From Gilliamella mensalis (GTDB taxonomy: Bacteria; Pseudomonadota; Gammaproteobacteria; Enterobacterales; Orbaceae), in assembly GCF_900103085.1 (NCBI RefSeq), contig NZ_FMWR01000002.1:1-64000 (forward strand): a stretch of DNA of 64,000 bases, in the 5' to 3' direction. Under the pieces are notes generated by a model. It was given only the letters and a program-made list of their open reading frames with translations, was not told the origin of the DNA and did no database searches. Made by a program: the position numbers and the translations under genes. How positions within the stretch are numbered: the first letter of the stretch is position 1; each line of letters opens with the position of its first letter. Below, piece after piece: positions 1-9,242 of the stretch.

Positions 1-157
1 GCTCATCACCGTCAACATGCAACACCGATATCGGCGCACCCAGTCCATCAATGGTTAAGCTATAGCGGTTATGGCTCACCCCGCCCAAACCACCAAGCAA
101 TTTGTCAGCGAGCCCCTCACCTAATTGACCCATTAGGTGATTAAGCTTGTTTTCCAT
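1..157 (-). CDS. vgrG: VgrG, type VI secretion spike protein (N-terminal part only)
   Basis: Reading the minus strand from the ATG at 157 gives 52 codons in one open frame that runs off the window edge. The residues include HNRYSLTIDGLGA and PISVLHVDGDE, the usual opening of the Rhs/Vgr family in which the first beta-barrel begins with 'Y.L.I.G...VL.F.G.E'. A strong Shine-Dalgarno, GAGGAGAA, sits just upstream of the ATG. VgrG trimers form the tip of the type VI secretion tube and often carry or load effectors. About 30 Gly- and Leu-rich residues precede the core, which is longer than a minimal VgrG N-terminus. Only the start is visible, so the effector type and neighbouring T6SS genes cannot be judged. 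Confidence 0.7.
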   Translation of the reverse strand, partial: MENKLNHLMGQLGEGLADKLLGGLGGVSHNRYSLTIDGLGAPISVLHVDGDE

Positions 158-323
158 ATTGTTCTCCTCAATTCCTTATAATTCATGCAGGCTATTTTTA
201 GTTATGTTATTTGTGCATCGTTATGCATCTGATTATGGTGCTAAGCACAAACGATTATGCAAGCAGAGTATAAACTATTTTAATGAAAGTTTAATCTTTT
301 TTATCTTGCTTAATATCAATTAT

Positions 324-378
324 AGGAATTATCCATATGTTTTACTGTAATTTAAGAAACAAAGGTAATGAATAGGCA
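324..378 (+). repeat. Diverged 55-bp repeat, copy 1
   Basis: Aligned by eye without gaps to 5583-5637, this matches at 41 of 55 positions. It begins with an exact AGGAATTAT and ends with an exact TAATGAATAGGCA. Both copies lie in gene-free DNA in the first 6 kb. It could be a decayed mobile fragment or a shared regulatory patch; the sequence does not decide. Confidence 0.4.
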
Positions 379-683
379 TAAAAATATTATGCACAGGCAA
401 GAAAAAACTTTATCAATAGAGAGTAATTGGGCTTTTATTGATACTTGATTTATTGGCATATTTTAGCAACAAACAAAAAATTCTCAGGTAGAGCATTGAT
501 TTTTTTATTTTATTTGATTTTTTATTTAATGCTTTTTAAGCAAAATTAAATAGTTATAGGGTGATTTTGTTTGTGGTGGATTTAGATACATTTGAAAACT
601 TAATTTTACTATTTTTTATGTTGCTTTTAATAAACAAAACTAAAACCAAATAGTTACCATTTTACACTAATATTTTAGACCTC

Positions 684-708
684 ATTAAGGCGCATTATGC
701 GCCTTAAT
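684..708. terminator. Hairpin terminator after ilvIH
   Basis: A perfect 11-bp stem (ATTAAGGCGCA paired with TGCGCCTTAAT) closes on a 3-nt loop, 25 nt past the ilvH stop. No strong T-run follows on the minus strand, so termination efficiency is uncertain. Confidence 0.6.
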
Positions 709-732
709 TAAATATGTTAACAATAAATATAG

Positions 733-1227
733 CTATTTGACTGTTTTTTCACTGCGCGATAAGCCTATAATCCCAGAACGAACGATTTCGACAATATTAC
801 AAGTTTCACGAATTGAAGCTAAGAATGAGTCTAGCTTTTCACTCGTGCCCGATAATTGTACGATATAATGAGTTGCAGTCACATCGACAATCGATCCTCT
901 AAAAATATCGGCACAACGTTTTACCTCGTCACGCGCATCAGAACCTTTTGCGGCAACTTTGACTAGCATGATCTCACGCTCTACATGTGGCCCTTCGGTT
1001 AAATCATGCACACGATAAACATTAACTAATTTATGCAACTGTTTTTGGATCTGTTCAAGAACATGCTCATCACCCGTTGTTTGAATCGTCATACGATGCA
1101 TAGTTGGGTCTTCAGTTTGCGCGGTAGTAATTGTTTCAATATTAAAACCACGTTGTGAAAATAAGCCAATTATTCTTGATAATGCGCCGGGTTCGTTTTC
1201 GGTTAAAATTGATAAGATATAACGCAT
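733..1227 (-). CDS. ilvH: Acetolactate synthase III small (regulatory) subunit
   Basis: The 164-residue protein matches IlvH length and sequence from its start, [19 protein letters not shown]. An N-terminal ACT domain (about residues 2-78) is where valine binds in this family, and a C-terminal small-subunit domain follows. It activates the catalytic subunit and confers feedback inhibition in the valine, leucine and isoleucine pathway. Its start codon overlaps the ilvI stop by one base (TAATG), so the two are translationally coupled. A hairpin terminator follows at 684-708. Confidence 0.96.
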   Translation of the reverse strand: MRYILSILTENEPGALSRIIGLFSQRGFNIETITTAQTEDPTMHRMTIQTTGDEHVLEQIQKQLHKLVNVYRVHDLTEGPHVEREIMLVKVAAKGSDARDEVKRCADIFRGSIVDVTATHYIVQLSGTSEKLDSFLASIRETCNIVEIVRSGIIGLSRSEKTVK

Positions 1228-2945
1228 TAGGTTCTCTCCGTTTTACTAAGCCACATTTCGTTCATTGCCCCACCTCGCACTTGCATTGGATACACATGTT
1301 CAGTAGCATCGGTCATGACATCAACAAAAACCAACCGGTTTTTAATTGCTAACGCTTGTTTCAGTTTAGGTTCAAGCTCTTCACGTTTGGTTATCATCAA
1401 GCCAACATGTCCATAGGCTTCTGCAATTTTGGCAAAATCAGGTAAAGATTCCATATAAGAACTGGAATGCCGTCCTGCATAAATCATATCTTGCCACTGC
1501 TTAACCATGCCTAAAAAACGGTTATTTAAATTTAAAACCAGTACAGGTAATCCATATTGTAATGCGGTTGATAGCTCTTGAATATTCATTTGAATACTGC
1601 CATCACCAGTTACACAGACAACGGTTTTTTTAGGGAATGCTAATTTAACCCCTAAAGCTGCTGGCAAGCCAAATCCCATGGTGCCAAGTCCACCCGATGT
1701 AATAAAGTGACGCGGTTTGTCAAATGGGTAATAAAGTGCTGTAAACATTTGATGTTGACCCACATCAGTTGTCACAAAAGCATCACCTTTAGTTAATTTA
1801 TATAGCACTTCTATCGCTTCTTGTGGTTTAATGCTTTCACCGTCATGACGATAAGCCAGACAGTGACGAGCTCGCCAATGTTCGATTTGTTTCCACCAAT
1901 CGACTAATGCATCCAAATCACGATCTACATTTAGCTCATCGATTTGAGATAACATTGTTTCAACAACCATTTTTGCATCACCCACAACCGGTATACTTGC
2001 CATAATGGTTTTTGATATTGAGGTTGGGTCAATATCAACATGAATAATTTTGGCTTTAGGGCAATATTTTTCAACATGATTTGTTGTTCTGTCATCAAAC
2101 CGTGCACCTATAGCCAAAATGACATCGGCATTATGCATAGTCATATTCGCTTCATAAACACCATGCATACCAATCATGCCAAGGTAGTGTTTGTCAGTAC
2201 TAGGGAAGGCGCTAATACCCATTAATGTTGAAGCAACTGGTAAATTTAGTTTTTTAGCAAGCGTTTTGAGCGCATCACTCGCATTGGCTGCAATTACGCC
2301 ACCACCAATAAATAAAACGGGTTTTTTAGCTGCTAGCAAAGTCGTTAACGCTTTTTTAATTTGTCCTTTGTGACCTTGTATCGTTGGATTGTAAGAGCGC
2401 ATGGTGACAGATTTTGGATAATGATAGTTATACTTATTGGCAGGATTAACCACATCTTTTGGCAAATCAATCACCACTGGCCCTGGCCTACCTGTCGATG
2501 CGATATAAAACGCTTTTTTGATCGTTTCGGGGATATCTTTACTATCTTTAATTAAAAAACTGTGTTTCACAATGGGGCGTGAAATTCCAACCATGTCACA
2601 TTCTTGGAATGCATCGTTACCAATCAAATTGCTAGCAACCTGCCCAGACAATATTACTAGCGGTACAGAGTCCATGTATGCTGTTGCAATGCCGGTAATG
2701 GTATTTGTTGCCCCAGGACCTGACGTCACTAACACAACGCCAACATCGCCTGTTGCCCTTGCATAACCATCAGCCATATGTACTGCGGCTTGTTCATGAC
2801 GCACTAAAATATGTTCAATGCCACCTATCGTGTGAATAGCATCATAAATATCAAGAACACTACCACCGGGATAACCAAATATCTGTTTTACTCCTTGGTC
2901 AATCAAAGATTGAATAACCATCTCTGCGCCTGACAGTTTTGCCAT
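1227..2945 (-). CDS. ilvI: Acetolactate synthase III large (catalytic) subunit
   Basis: This ThDP- and FAD-dependent enzyme condenses two pyruvates to acetolactate, or pyruvate with 2-oxobutyrate. The protein follows E. coli IlvI nearly end to end: the N-terminal ThDP pyrimidine domain has the catalytic Glu in [13 protein letters not shown], the middle domain is intact, and the C-terminal diphosphate motif runs from [12 protein letters not shown] to the NLNN pair. I start at 2945, giving 572 residues. That ATG has GGAGG at ideal spacing, whereas the ATG five codons upstream (2960) has no good ribosome site. It forms an operon with ilvH. No attenuator or Lrp site was recognised upstream. Confidence 0.96.
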   Translation of the reverse strand: MAKLSGAEMVIQSLIDQGVKQIFGYPGGSVLDIYDAIHTIGGIEHILVRHEQAAVHMADGYARATGDVGVVLVTSGPGATNTITGIATAYMDSVPLVILSGQVASNLIGNDAFQECDMVGISRPIVKHSFLIKDSKDIPETIKKAFYIASTGRPGPVVIDLPKDVVNPANKYNYHYPKSVTMRSYNPTIQGHKGQIKKALTTLLAAKKPVLFIGGGVIAANASDALKTLAKKLNLPVASTLMGISAFPSTDKHYLGMIGMHGVYEANMTMHNADVILAIGARFDDRTTNHVEKYCPKAKIIHVDIDPTSISKTIMASIPVVGDAKMVVETMLSQIDELNVDRDLDALVDWWKQIEHWRARHCLAYRHDGESIKPQEAIEVLYKLTKGDAFVTTDVGQHQMFTALYYPFDKPRHFITSGGLGTMGFGLPAALGVKLAFPKKTVVCVTGDGSIQMNIQELSTALQYGLPVLVLNLNNRFLGMVKQWQDMIYAGRHSSSYMESLPDFAKIAEAYGHVGLMITKREELEPKLKQALAIKNRLVFVDVMTDATEHVYPMQVRGGAMNEMWLSKTERT

Positions 2946-3227
2946 GGTTGTTGCCTCCAATGTAACTGATTTGTCATTTTATGAACCATTTTGCATCAAC
3001 TTGTAAGCAAAATCAATAAAGTCAACTAGCTAAGTGCAGTACAAATAACATTGGGTGCTAACAATATTAATTATTGAAATATTATGAATAATATCCATAA
3101 CCTATCAATTTTATTTAAATATTGATAATTGATTTATTGTTATTTTTTTATTTTTTATATACACTCAGAACCTAAGTATTTCTAGCCATAATGGTACTAG
3201 GATTCTTCATTACCCAAAGGTACAAAT

Positions 3228-4103
3228 ATGAGTAATATTTCTTCTAAACCAATCTCTCTTTCTGACTGGCAATTAATTAAAGTCTCTGGTGACGATAACC
3301 GTGTTTTCCTGCAAGGCCAAATAACCAATGACATAAATCGACTTTCAGAACAATCTACGCTCTATGCGGCTCATTGCGACAATAAAGGCAGAATGTGGAG
3401 TACTTTATTGTTATTTCAACGAGGTAACGATATTTACTACATTGAGCGTAAAAGCGTTGTGAAAAAACAGATTGCTGAACTGGCAAAATACGCTGTTTTT
3501 TCTAAAGTAACTATCGAACCTGTCCACGACTTAAACATGGTTGGCTTGATTGGTAATGCAATCCCCGCCATAGTTGCAGAAAAATTAAGCGATAAAAGCT
3601 GTTTTACTGAAAATAACATCACCTATATCAAGCTACCTTTACCGGAAATGCGCGTTATTATGGTCACGCCAGATCCTATTTCGACTGATTTAAATCCATG
3701 CAGTGAATGGCTAAAACTTGATTTACAAGCAGGTTATCCAGTCATTGATGGTGACAATATGGCAATATTATTACCACAAGCCTGTAACTTACAATCTTAT
3801 GATGCAATCAGCTTTGAAAAAGGTTGCTACTGTGGTCAAGAAATGGTCGCAAGAGCACAGTTTCGCGGAGCAAACACCCGTGGGATGTATGTAATAAAGG
3901 GTACCAGTGACGTTCTTCCAAAAATCGGCAGTACACTCGAATACAAACTTGCCGGTGGCTGGCGAGAAGGGGGACTTGTATTAGCCGCAGCCAAACTGGA
4001 TGAAAAAGACGGCGTTTGTGTCCAAGTCGTACTTAATAATGGGCTCGATTTAAATACCCCATTTAGAGTTTATGGGAATGACAACAGCCGAATGACATTT
4101 TAA
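3228..4103 (+). CDS. ygfZ: tRNA-modifying, folate-binding protein YgfZ
   Basis: The 291-residue protein is a member of the GcvT-like YgfZ family, which binds tetrahydrofolate and supports Fe-S enzymes such as the tRNA methylthiolase MiaB. The family signature KGCYCGQEMVARAQFRG is intact at about residue 198 onward and contains the conserved cysteine. E. coli YgfZ is longer (about 326 residues); this copy is compact but keeps the N-terminal fold (SDWQLIKVSGDDNRVFLQGQ). It stands alone and convergent with the M20 hydrolase, with a shared hairpin at 4123-4150. Confidence 0.92.
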   Translation: MSNISSKPISLSDWQLIKVSGDDNRVFLQGQITNDINRLSEQSTLYAAHCDNKGRMWSTLLLFQRGNDIYYIERKSVVKKQIAELAKYAVFSKVTIEPVHDLNMVGLIGNAIPAIVAEKLSDKSCFTENNITYIKLPLPEMRVIMVTPDPISTDLNPCSEWLKLDLQAGYPVIDGDNMAILLPQACNLQSYDAISFEKGCYCGQEMVARAQFRGANTRGMYVIKGTSDVLPKIGSTLEYKLAGGWREGGLVLAAAKLDEKDGVCVQVVLNNGLDLNTPFRVYGNDNSRMTF

Positions 4104-4122
4104 TTGTTTTTAACTCATATAA

Positions 4123-4150
4123 GCTGGAATAACATCACATTTATTCCAGC
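4123..4150. terminator. Bidirectional hairpin between ygfZ and the M20 hydrolase
   Basis: A perfect 10-bp stem (GCTGGAATAA / TTATTCCAGC) encloses an 8-nt loop. It lies between two convergent stop codons, 19 nt past ygfZ and 26 nt past the minus-strand gene. Confidence 0.75.
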
Positions 4151-4176
4151 CATCTTTATATGCCTATCGTGTAAAC

Positions 4177-5334
4177 TTAGTTAGCAAGTTCTTGGTTAAC
4201 AACTTCAACGAAATAACTTACACCAGTTGTTAACACTTCATCATTGAAATTAAAGGCTGGGTTATGTAAGTTAGCACCTTTACCAGCACCTAGCCAAACA
4301 TATACTCCTGGTATTTTTTGCAACATAAAAGCAAAATCTTCTGAGCCCATTGAAGGAAGAGGATCAATAATTACGTTATCTTTCCCAACGATTTTTTTAG
4401 CCGCAGTGATAGCAATATCGGCTTGTTTGGCGTAATTAATTGTCGCAGGGTAACGGCGTTGATAATCCACTTCAGCCTTAGCTTCAAAAGTTGTTGCAAT
4501 ACCTGTTGCTATTTGCTTAATGCGACTTTCAGCCATATCTTGCACTTGGGCACTAAATGTCCGAACCGTGCCACGAATCACTGCTTCTTGTGGTAACACA
4601 TTCCAGGTATCACCACTATGGATTTGCGTTACGCTAACAACCAACGAACTTAAAGGATCAGCATTACGACTCACAATACTTTGTAAACCATTGACGATTT
4701 GTGTAGCCGTTACGATGGTATCTTTGCCAAGATGAGGAGCAGCAGCATGCGCACCCACACCTGTTATTTTGATTTCAAATACATCATACGATGCCATCAT
4801 GGGACCATGATTGATATAAAAGTGATTTAACTCCATATTAGGTTGATTATGAATGCCATACACCGCTTCAATCGGGAATTGTTCAAATAAACCGTTTTCA
4901 ACCATAACGCGTGCTCCACCTTCATTTTCTTCGGCAGGTTGAAAAATAACTACAACGGTACCAGCAAAATCACGGTGTTCACTAAGATACTTGGCTGTGC
5001 CTAGCAACATAGCTGTGTGCCCATCATGTCCACATGCATGCATTTTGCCATGCATGGTTGAACAATAATCGATATTATTTTCTTCAACAATATCTAATGC
5101 ATCAATATCAGCCCGAAGCGCAATCCACCGCCCTTCTTGATTACCTTTAATAATACCAACAACACCCGTTGGGGCAAAATCAGTATATAATTCCGTAATA
5201 CCAAAAGAGTGTAGTTTTTCGATAATAAATTGGGTGGTATTAACTTCTTGGAAAGCGGTTTCGGGATGAGCATGAATATGATGACGCCACGCAATCATTT
5301 CGCTTTTTAGTTCATTTATACTATTTGATATCAT
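4177..5334 (-). CDS. M20-family amidohydrolase (HipO/N-acyl amino acid deacylase type)
   Basis: A 385-residue M20D metallohydrolase. Metal ligands show in MHACGHDGHTAMLLG (about residue 97 onward) and in AEENEGGARVMVENGLF, where the second Glu pair lies; the dimerisation domain (GVGAHAAAPHLGKDT) and late GSEDFAFM motif are also present. Relatives hydrolyse N-acyl amino acids, hippurate, indole-acetyl amino acids or N-acetyl-diaminopimelate. The sequence alone does not fix the substrate and no pathway partner is adjacent. The start has AAGGA at good spacing. No signal peptide is visible, so it is probably cytoplasmic. Confidence 0.85.
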   Translation of the reverse strand: MISNSINELKSEMIAWRHHIHAHPETAFQEVNTTQFIIEKLHSFGITELYTDFAPTGVVGIIKGNQEGRWIALRADIDALDIVEENNIDYCSTMHGKMHACGHDGHTAMLLGTAKYLSEHRDFAGTVVVIFQPAEENEGGARVMVENGLFEQFPIEAVYGIHNQPNMELNHFYINHGPMMASYDVFEIKITGVGAHAAAPHLGKDTIVTATQIVNGLQSIVSRNADPLSSLVVSVTQIHSGDTWNVLPQEAVIRGTVRTFSAQVQDMAESRIKQIATGIATTFEAKAEVDYQRRYPATINYAKQADIAITAAKKIVGKDNVIIDPLPSMGSEDFAFMLQKIPGVYVWLGAGKGANLHNPAFNFNDEVLTTGVSYFVEVVNQELAN

Positions 5335-5523
5335 GATATAATTCCTTAATTAGTAACTGATTTACAGCATAACACGCTGATTTAGCTAGCACTATAACGC
5401 GATTTTCACTTTTATAAAAATAACTATTTTTACTATGGATAGCAATTTTGGTTATATGTTGCATATATTGAACAGAATGATTACGTTATGCACTTTTAAC
5501 ACAGTATTGATTAACAAAAATTG

Positions 5524-5558
5524 ACTGAAACGTAAGGTTTCCTGAAACTTTTTAACAA
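5524..5558 (+). repeat. 35-bp dispersed repeat, copy 1
   Basis: Matches the reverse complement of 54315-54349 at 32 of 35 positions by eye, including an unbroken GGTTTCCTGAAACTTTTT. This copy also holds a direct repeat of CTGAAAC (5525-5531 and 5542-5548). The other copy sits directly against the pbpC start codon. Confidence 0.65.
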
Positions 5559-5582
5559 CAATTTCAAGTAATACTCATACGC

Positions 5583-5637
5583 AGGAATTATTCGTGTTAT
5601 TTACAGTAATTCAAAAAATTGCTTTAATGAATAGGCA
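5583..5637 (+). repeat. Diverged 55-bp repeat, copy 2
   Basis: Partner of 324-378 (41 of 55 identical, no gaps). It begins 24 nt after the 35-bp repeat, so two repeat families are adjacent here. Confidence 0.4.
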
Positions 5638-5703
5638 GCACACCACCTCTCAAACAAAAGAGATAGCCCTTATAACATAAAGTAAAATCACCGTCACCAA
5701 TTG

Positions 5704-5725
5704 GACTAACTGTTTTATGTTAGTC
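5704..5725 (+). terminator. Orphan hairpin with T-rich tail
   Basis: The stem GACTAAC/GTTAGTC has an 8-nt loop and is followed by GTTTATTTAT on the plus strand. No gene lies upstream on that strand, so it may be the leftover end of a deleted gene. Confidence 0.35.
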
Positions 5726-6172
5726 GTTTATTTATAACACTGAAAGACCTCATAGACATTAAATAGCCTGACGCAATTGCATATAAAACACAAAAACAGG
5801 CTGCCTAATTTTCTACATGAGTAGTGTGCTCGCTATGGGATATTTACACAACTATTAACATTTTATGCTTTATTTTTTGTAAAAAATATTCAGGATTCTA
5901 TACCGTTTGGTGATTAATTGAGACTCCACAGTATTTATTGAATAACGTATGATAACCATTGTATCAACCAAACATTCACGAAAACTACCAACTTTCAAAT
6001 GAATGGGTAAGCTGAAAGCGTGATATGTACTTTAATGGCGATATAGTATAATCAGGACATAGTTAGCGATTCAAAAGATAAAACACAAAAGGTTAAGCGA
6101 TTTTCGACAAAGCGCCTTATAAGATTTTAGAAGGTTATTTTAATCATAAAATGTAAACCAGCCGACTCTTCC

Positions 6173-6922
6173 CTACAAATAATAATAGATCACATAACCC
6201 GATATTAATAAAAAAGGACCAAATGGAATAATCTTTGTAATATTTTGATTGAGTGCATATCGCAAAAAAAGATAGTACATAATCCCCAGTAACGAGGAAA
6301 AAAACAATAATAGAGGTAATAATGTATAAGGTAGCCAAGCTCCCAATGCGGCAAGTAGTTTGATATCTCCACCCCCTAATCCCTCTTTTTTAGAGATTAA
6401 ATAAAATAATGTGGCGGGTATTTTTAATAACAAATATCCTAAAAAAATGCCCAGTAAAGCATCGGCTAACTCAATGTTTGTTATATTGAAATAGGCAAGC
6501 ATAATACCTATCCACATCAACGGTTGCGTAAACAGATCAGGTAATAAATAGTATTTAAAATCAATGAACGCCAACAGTAAAAAATAGCAGCCAAGAAGCA
6601 TTAAAATACAACTTTGAAAATTAATACCTTTATCAAAATAGATAATCGCAAATAATGCTGCGACAAATAATTCAACAATAAGATAACGACATGAAATCTT
6701 GACTTTGCAATAATGACAGCGCCCTTTTAGTATTAGCCAAGCAACAACTGGCACCAATTGCCAAGCATTGAGTCGATGATGACAATGTGGGCAAGCAGAT
6801 CGGTACACACTAATGCGGTATAAATATTGGCAAGTCGTCAGTGTTGGCAAATAGCGACAATAAGCGACATGCACAAAGCTACCCATGCAAAGCCCCAAAT
6901 AGATGATAATAAACATTAGCAT
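6173..6922 (-). CDS. pilD: Type IV prepilin peptidase / N-methyltransferase
   Basis: A 249-residue polytopic inner-membrane aspartyl protease (family A24) that trims the leader from pilins and methylates the new N-terminus. The N-terminal cytoplasmic domain carries two cysteine pairs (CPHCHH and CHYC). The two catalytic aspartates appear in FIDFKYYLLPD and GLGGGDIKLLAALGAWLP. About seven hydrophobic segments follow the family plan. The start overlaps the pilC stop by one base. The pilin in the same operon is the expected substrate. Confidence 0.93.
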   Translation of the reverse strand: MLMFIIIYLGLCMGSFVHVAYCRYLPTLTTCQYLYRISVYRSACPHCHHRLNAWQLVPVVAWLILKGRCHYCKVKISCRYLIVELFVAALFAIIYFDKGINFQSCILMLLGCYFLLLAFIDFKYYLLPDLFTQPLMWIGIMLAYFNITNIELADALLGIFLGYLLLKIPATLFYLISKKEGLGGGDIKLLAALGAWLPYTLLPLLLFFSSLLGIMYYLFLRYALNQNITKIIPFGPFLLISGYVIYYYL

Positions 6923-8097
6923 TAGTGAATCACCTCGCCCATTTGAAAAATAGGTAAATACATCGCCACAATTAAACTACCAATAATCAAGGCTAATACA
7001 AGCATTAATAATGGCTCAAACGCTTGTGATAGATTATCAGTTAAAGTCTGATTTTGTTCTTGATAATAGAACGCTAGCTTATCAAGCATTAAATCTAACG
7101 TACCTGACTCTTCTCCCACAAAAATGAGTTGAGCGCATAAGTGGGGAAAGTGTACTTGCCGATGTAATACATGGCTAAATGAATACCCTTGTTCAATGCC
7201 TGTAATGATTTGAAAAAGACTATCACGATAAAGACAATAATAAGTGGTATTAGCCGCTGCAGCTAAACCGGCTAATAATGGTATGCCTGCTTTTTGGGTG
7301 ATAGCAATGGTTTGAAAAATTTGGGCTAAGCAACTGGTTTTAATCACCTGACCGATAAAGGGAAATTTAATTACCATCGCCTCTATTTTATGGCGATAAC
7401 GCACTTTTAAATAGCGTTGATAACATAAATAACTGATGAAAAAGACTACGCACCAAATTAACCAACTTTGTTGTAAATAGTTGGAAAAATCGATAATCGC
7501 TTGTGTAAAAGCTGGCAACTCGGCATCGAAATCTTGATAAATATCCGAAAATTTTGGTAAAACAAATAATAACATCACTAAACTTACAATTACCGCAACT
7601 AATAATAAAAATAGTGGGTAACGCATTGCCTTTTTGAGTTTTTTTTGTAATTTTATTGATTTTTCAAGTAATAACGCTAACTGCTCAAAGCTTTCGTCAA
7701 GCTGCCCTGTGAGTTCACCGGTTGCAATAATTTCGCAATACAGTGCAGAAAACACCTTGTGATGTTGCTGTAATACTTGCGATAAAAATTCGCCTTTAGC
7801 AATTTGCTGTTTAATATCAAGTAGCAGATATTGCCAGTGTGGTTTGGTTTGTTCTTGGGCGAGCAACTGTAATGTATCAATGATGGATAACCCCGCCTTT
7901 AACATAGTCGCTAATTGTTTGGTAATGATCAGCAGATCAGCACGATTAAAACTACGTGCGGTAATAACATTACCTGCTTTGATCTTAATAGCGATTTTAC
8001 CTTGTAACAATAACTGACGTTTAACAGCTTGTGGTGATTTAGCGATGATTTTGTGTTGATTAAAATCTATATCATACCAATAATAGAGCCGATTCAT
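6922..8097 (-). CDS. pilC: Type IV pilus inner-membrane platform protein PilC/HofC
   Basis: A 391-residue GspF-family protein with the characteristic two tandem cytoplasmic helical domains and three membrane segments (near residues 160-185, 210-230 and 360-385). GELTGQLDESFEQLALLLEK in the first half and GEESGTLDLMLDKLAFYYQ in the second are the duplicated GspF motifs. It couples the assembly ATPase to pilin polymerisation. Its ATG overlaps the end of pilB by four bases (ATGA). Confidence 0.94.
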   Translation of the reverse strand: MNRLYYWYDIDFNQHKIIAKSPQAVKRQLLLQGKIAIKIKAGNVITARSFNRADLLIITKQLATMLKAGLSIIDTLQLLAQEQTKPHWQYLLLDIKQQIAKGEFLSQVLQQHHKVFSALYCEIIATGELTGQLDESFEQLALLLEKSIKLQKKLKKAMRYPLFLLLVAVIVSLVMLLFVLPKFSDIYQDFDAELPAFTQAIIDFSNYLQQSWLIWCVVFFISYLCYQRYLKVRYRHKIEAMVIKFPFIGQVIKTSCLAQIFQTIAITQKAGIPLLAGLAAAANTTYYCLYRDSLFQIITGIEQGYSFSHVLHRQVHFPHLCAQLIFVGEESGTLDLMLDKLAFYYQEQNQTLTDNLSQAFEPLLMLVLALIIGSLIVAMYLPIFQMGEVIH

Positions 8098-9203
8098 ACC
8101 GTATCACCCAATACGCGATTTAATTCAGCTAGTGTTGTAATGCCCTGTTTAACTAATGTTTGCCCAGCCATTTTTAGCGAAGTCATATTTGAAGGAAAAA
8201 TAGTTTGATTCGCTAATATTTGCTGTTGAATATTGGGGGTGATGACTAAAAGTTCGTATAGTCCAATTCGTCCTTTATATCCACCAATACACTTTGGACA
8301 GCCCGAAGCCACATAATGTGGCACCTGGTCGTTACTTAACTTAATCCGTTCACTTGCCACCGCCTTGCAGTGTGAGCAAAGTTTTCGCACTAGTCGCTGA
8401 GCGATGACTAATTTTAAACTTGATGAAAGTAAATAATTTTCAATGCCCATCTGTTTTAAGCGGGTTATTGCCTCGACACTTGAATTAGTATGCAAAGTTG
8501 AGAGGACTAAATGCCCTGTTTGCGCAGCTTGAATAGCAATTTCGGCAGTTTCACGATCGCGAATTTCACCAATCATCATTACATCAGGATCTTGCCGTAG
8601 TAAGGCACGTAAGACCATAGCAAAGGTTAACCCAGCTTTAAGATTAATAGCAGTTTGGTTAATGCCCTCAAGAGGAATTTCAATAGGGTCTTCAACACTG
8701 CAAATATTACGTTCGGTTTTATTTAACCATTTTAATCCACTATATAATGTGACCGTTTTACCACTACCAGTTGGTCCAGTAACTAAAATCAATCCTTGGG
8801 GATAATCTAGAATTTGTTTGAACGTTAATAGATCAGTATCAGTTAACCCCAAGTCATTGATTGTTAATTCAGATTCATGATTATCCATTACTCTTAAGAC
8901 AATCTTTTCACCATGCATAACCGGTAAAGAGGCTATACGCATTGTGTAACGGTCAATCACAAGTTGACCATCTTGGGGCAATCGATGCTCAGCGATATTT
9001 AACTTAGACATGATTTTTAGCCTTGCTGTTATCTGTTTAGCCAATGCAAGCTGTGGTGATAACATATCATGTAAAACACCATCAATGCGCATGCGAATAC
9101 GATAGCTATGTTGGTAAGGTTCAAAATGAATATCCGAAGCGCGCTTTTCTAATGCTTCAAGCAACAATTTGTCGATACTTTCAATTAGCTGTTCTTCTTG
9201 CAT
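8094..9203 (-). CDS. pilB: Type IV pilus assembly ATPase PilB/HofB (short form)
   Basis: A GspE-family ATPase powering pilus extension. Visible motifs are Walker A GPTGSGKTVTLYSGL, the Asp box in SVEDPIEIPLEGINQ, Walker B in RQDPDVMMIGEIRDRETAE and the His box TGHLVLSTLHTN. A tetracysteine zinc site (CSHC, then CPKC) follows. At 369 residues it lacks most of the N-terminal GspE domain found in 460-570-residue PilB/HofB proteins and opens directly with the DIHFEP region. No frameshift is evident at the start, and the gap to the pilin gene is only 39 nt, so the short form looks genuine. Confidence 0.92.
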   Translation of the reverse strand: MQEEQLIESIDKLLLEALEKRASDIHFEPYQHSYRIRMRIDGVLHDMLSPQLALAKQITARLKIMSKLNIAEHRLPQDGQLVIDRYTMRIASLPVMHGEKIVLRVMDNHESELTINDLGLTDTDLLTFKQILDYPQGLILVTGPTGSGKTVTLYSGLKWLNKTERNICSVEDPIEIPLEGINQTAINLKAGLTFAMVLRALLRQDPDVMMIGEIRDRETAEIAIQAAQTGHLVLSTLHTNSSVEAITRLKQMGIENYLLSSSLKLVIAQRLVRKLCSHCKAVASERIKLSNDQVPHYVASGCPKCIGGYKGRIGLYELLVITPNIQQQILANQTIFPSNMTSLKMAGQTLVKQGITTLAELNRVLGDTV

Positions 9204-9242
9204 AAAGGCGCTTCCTTATTTATTAATCGTCAAATACGAACA

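Larger units (their letters stand above)
158..732. other. Intergenic region, no convincing gene
   Basis: This very AT-rich stretch lies between the divergent vgrG start and the end of ilvH. The only longer open frame (147-350, plus) overlaps the vgrG start and leader and has low-complexity composition, so I do not call it. The stretch holds a terminator hairpin at 684-708 and one copy of a diverged 55-bp repeat at 324-378. Confidence 0.6.
5335..6172. other. Gene-free region of about 840 bp with repeats
   Basis: No frame here looks coding. It contains a 35-bp element shared with the pbpC leader (5524-5558), the second copy of a diverged 55-bp repeat (5583-5637), and a plus-strand hairpin GACTAAC/GTTAGTC at 5704-5725 followed by a T-rich tail. 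A further inverted pair AGCCTG/CAGGCT lies at 5765-5802. This looks like the scar of lost genes or a mobile insertion. Confidence 0.5.

Noticed and set aside
147-350. Open frame of 67 codons on the plus strand
   Set aside because: It overlaps the vgrG start and leader, has low-complexity AT-driven composition and no ribosome site.
5930-6130. Possible transposase or other gene remnant before the pilus operon
   Set aside because: I translated parts of both strands and found only short pieces with no recognisable motif.
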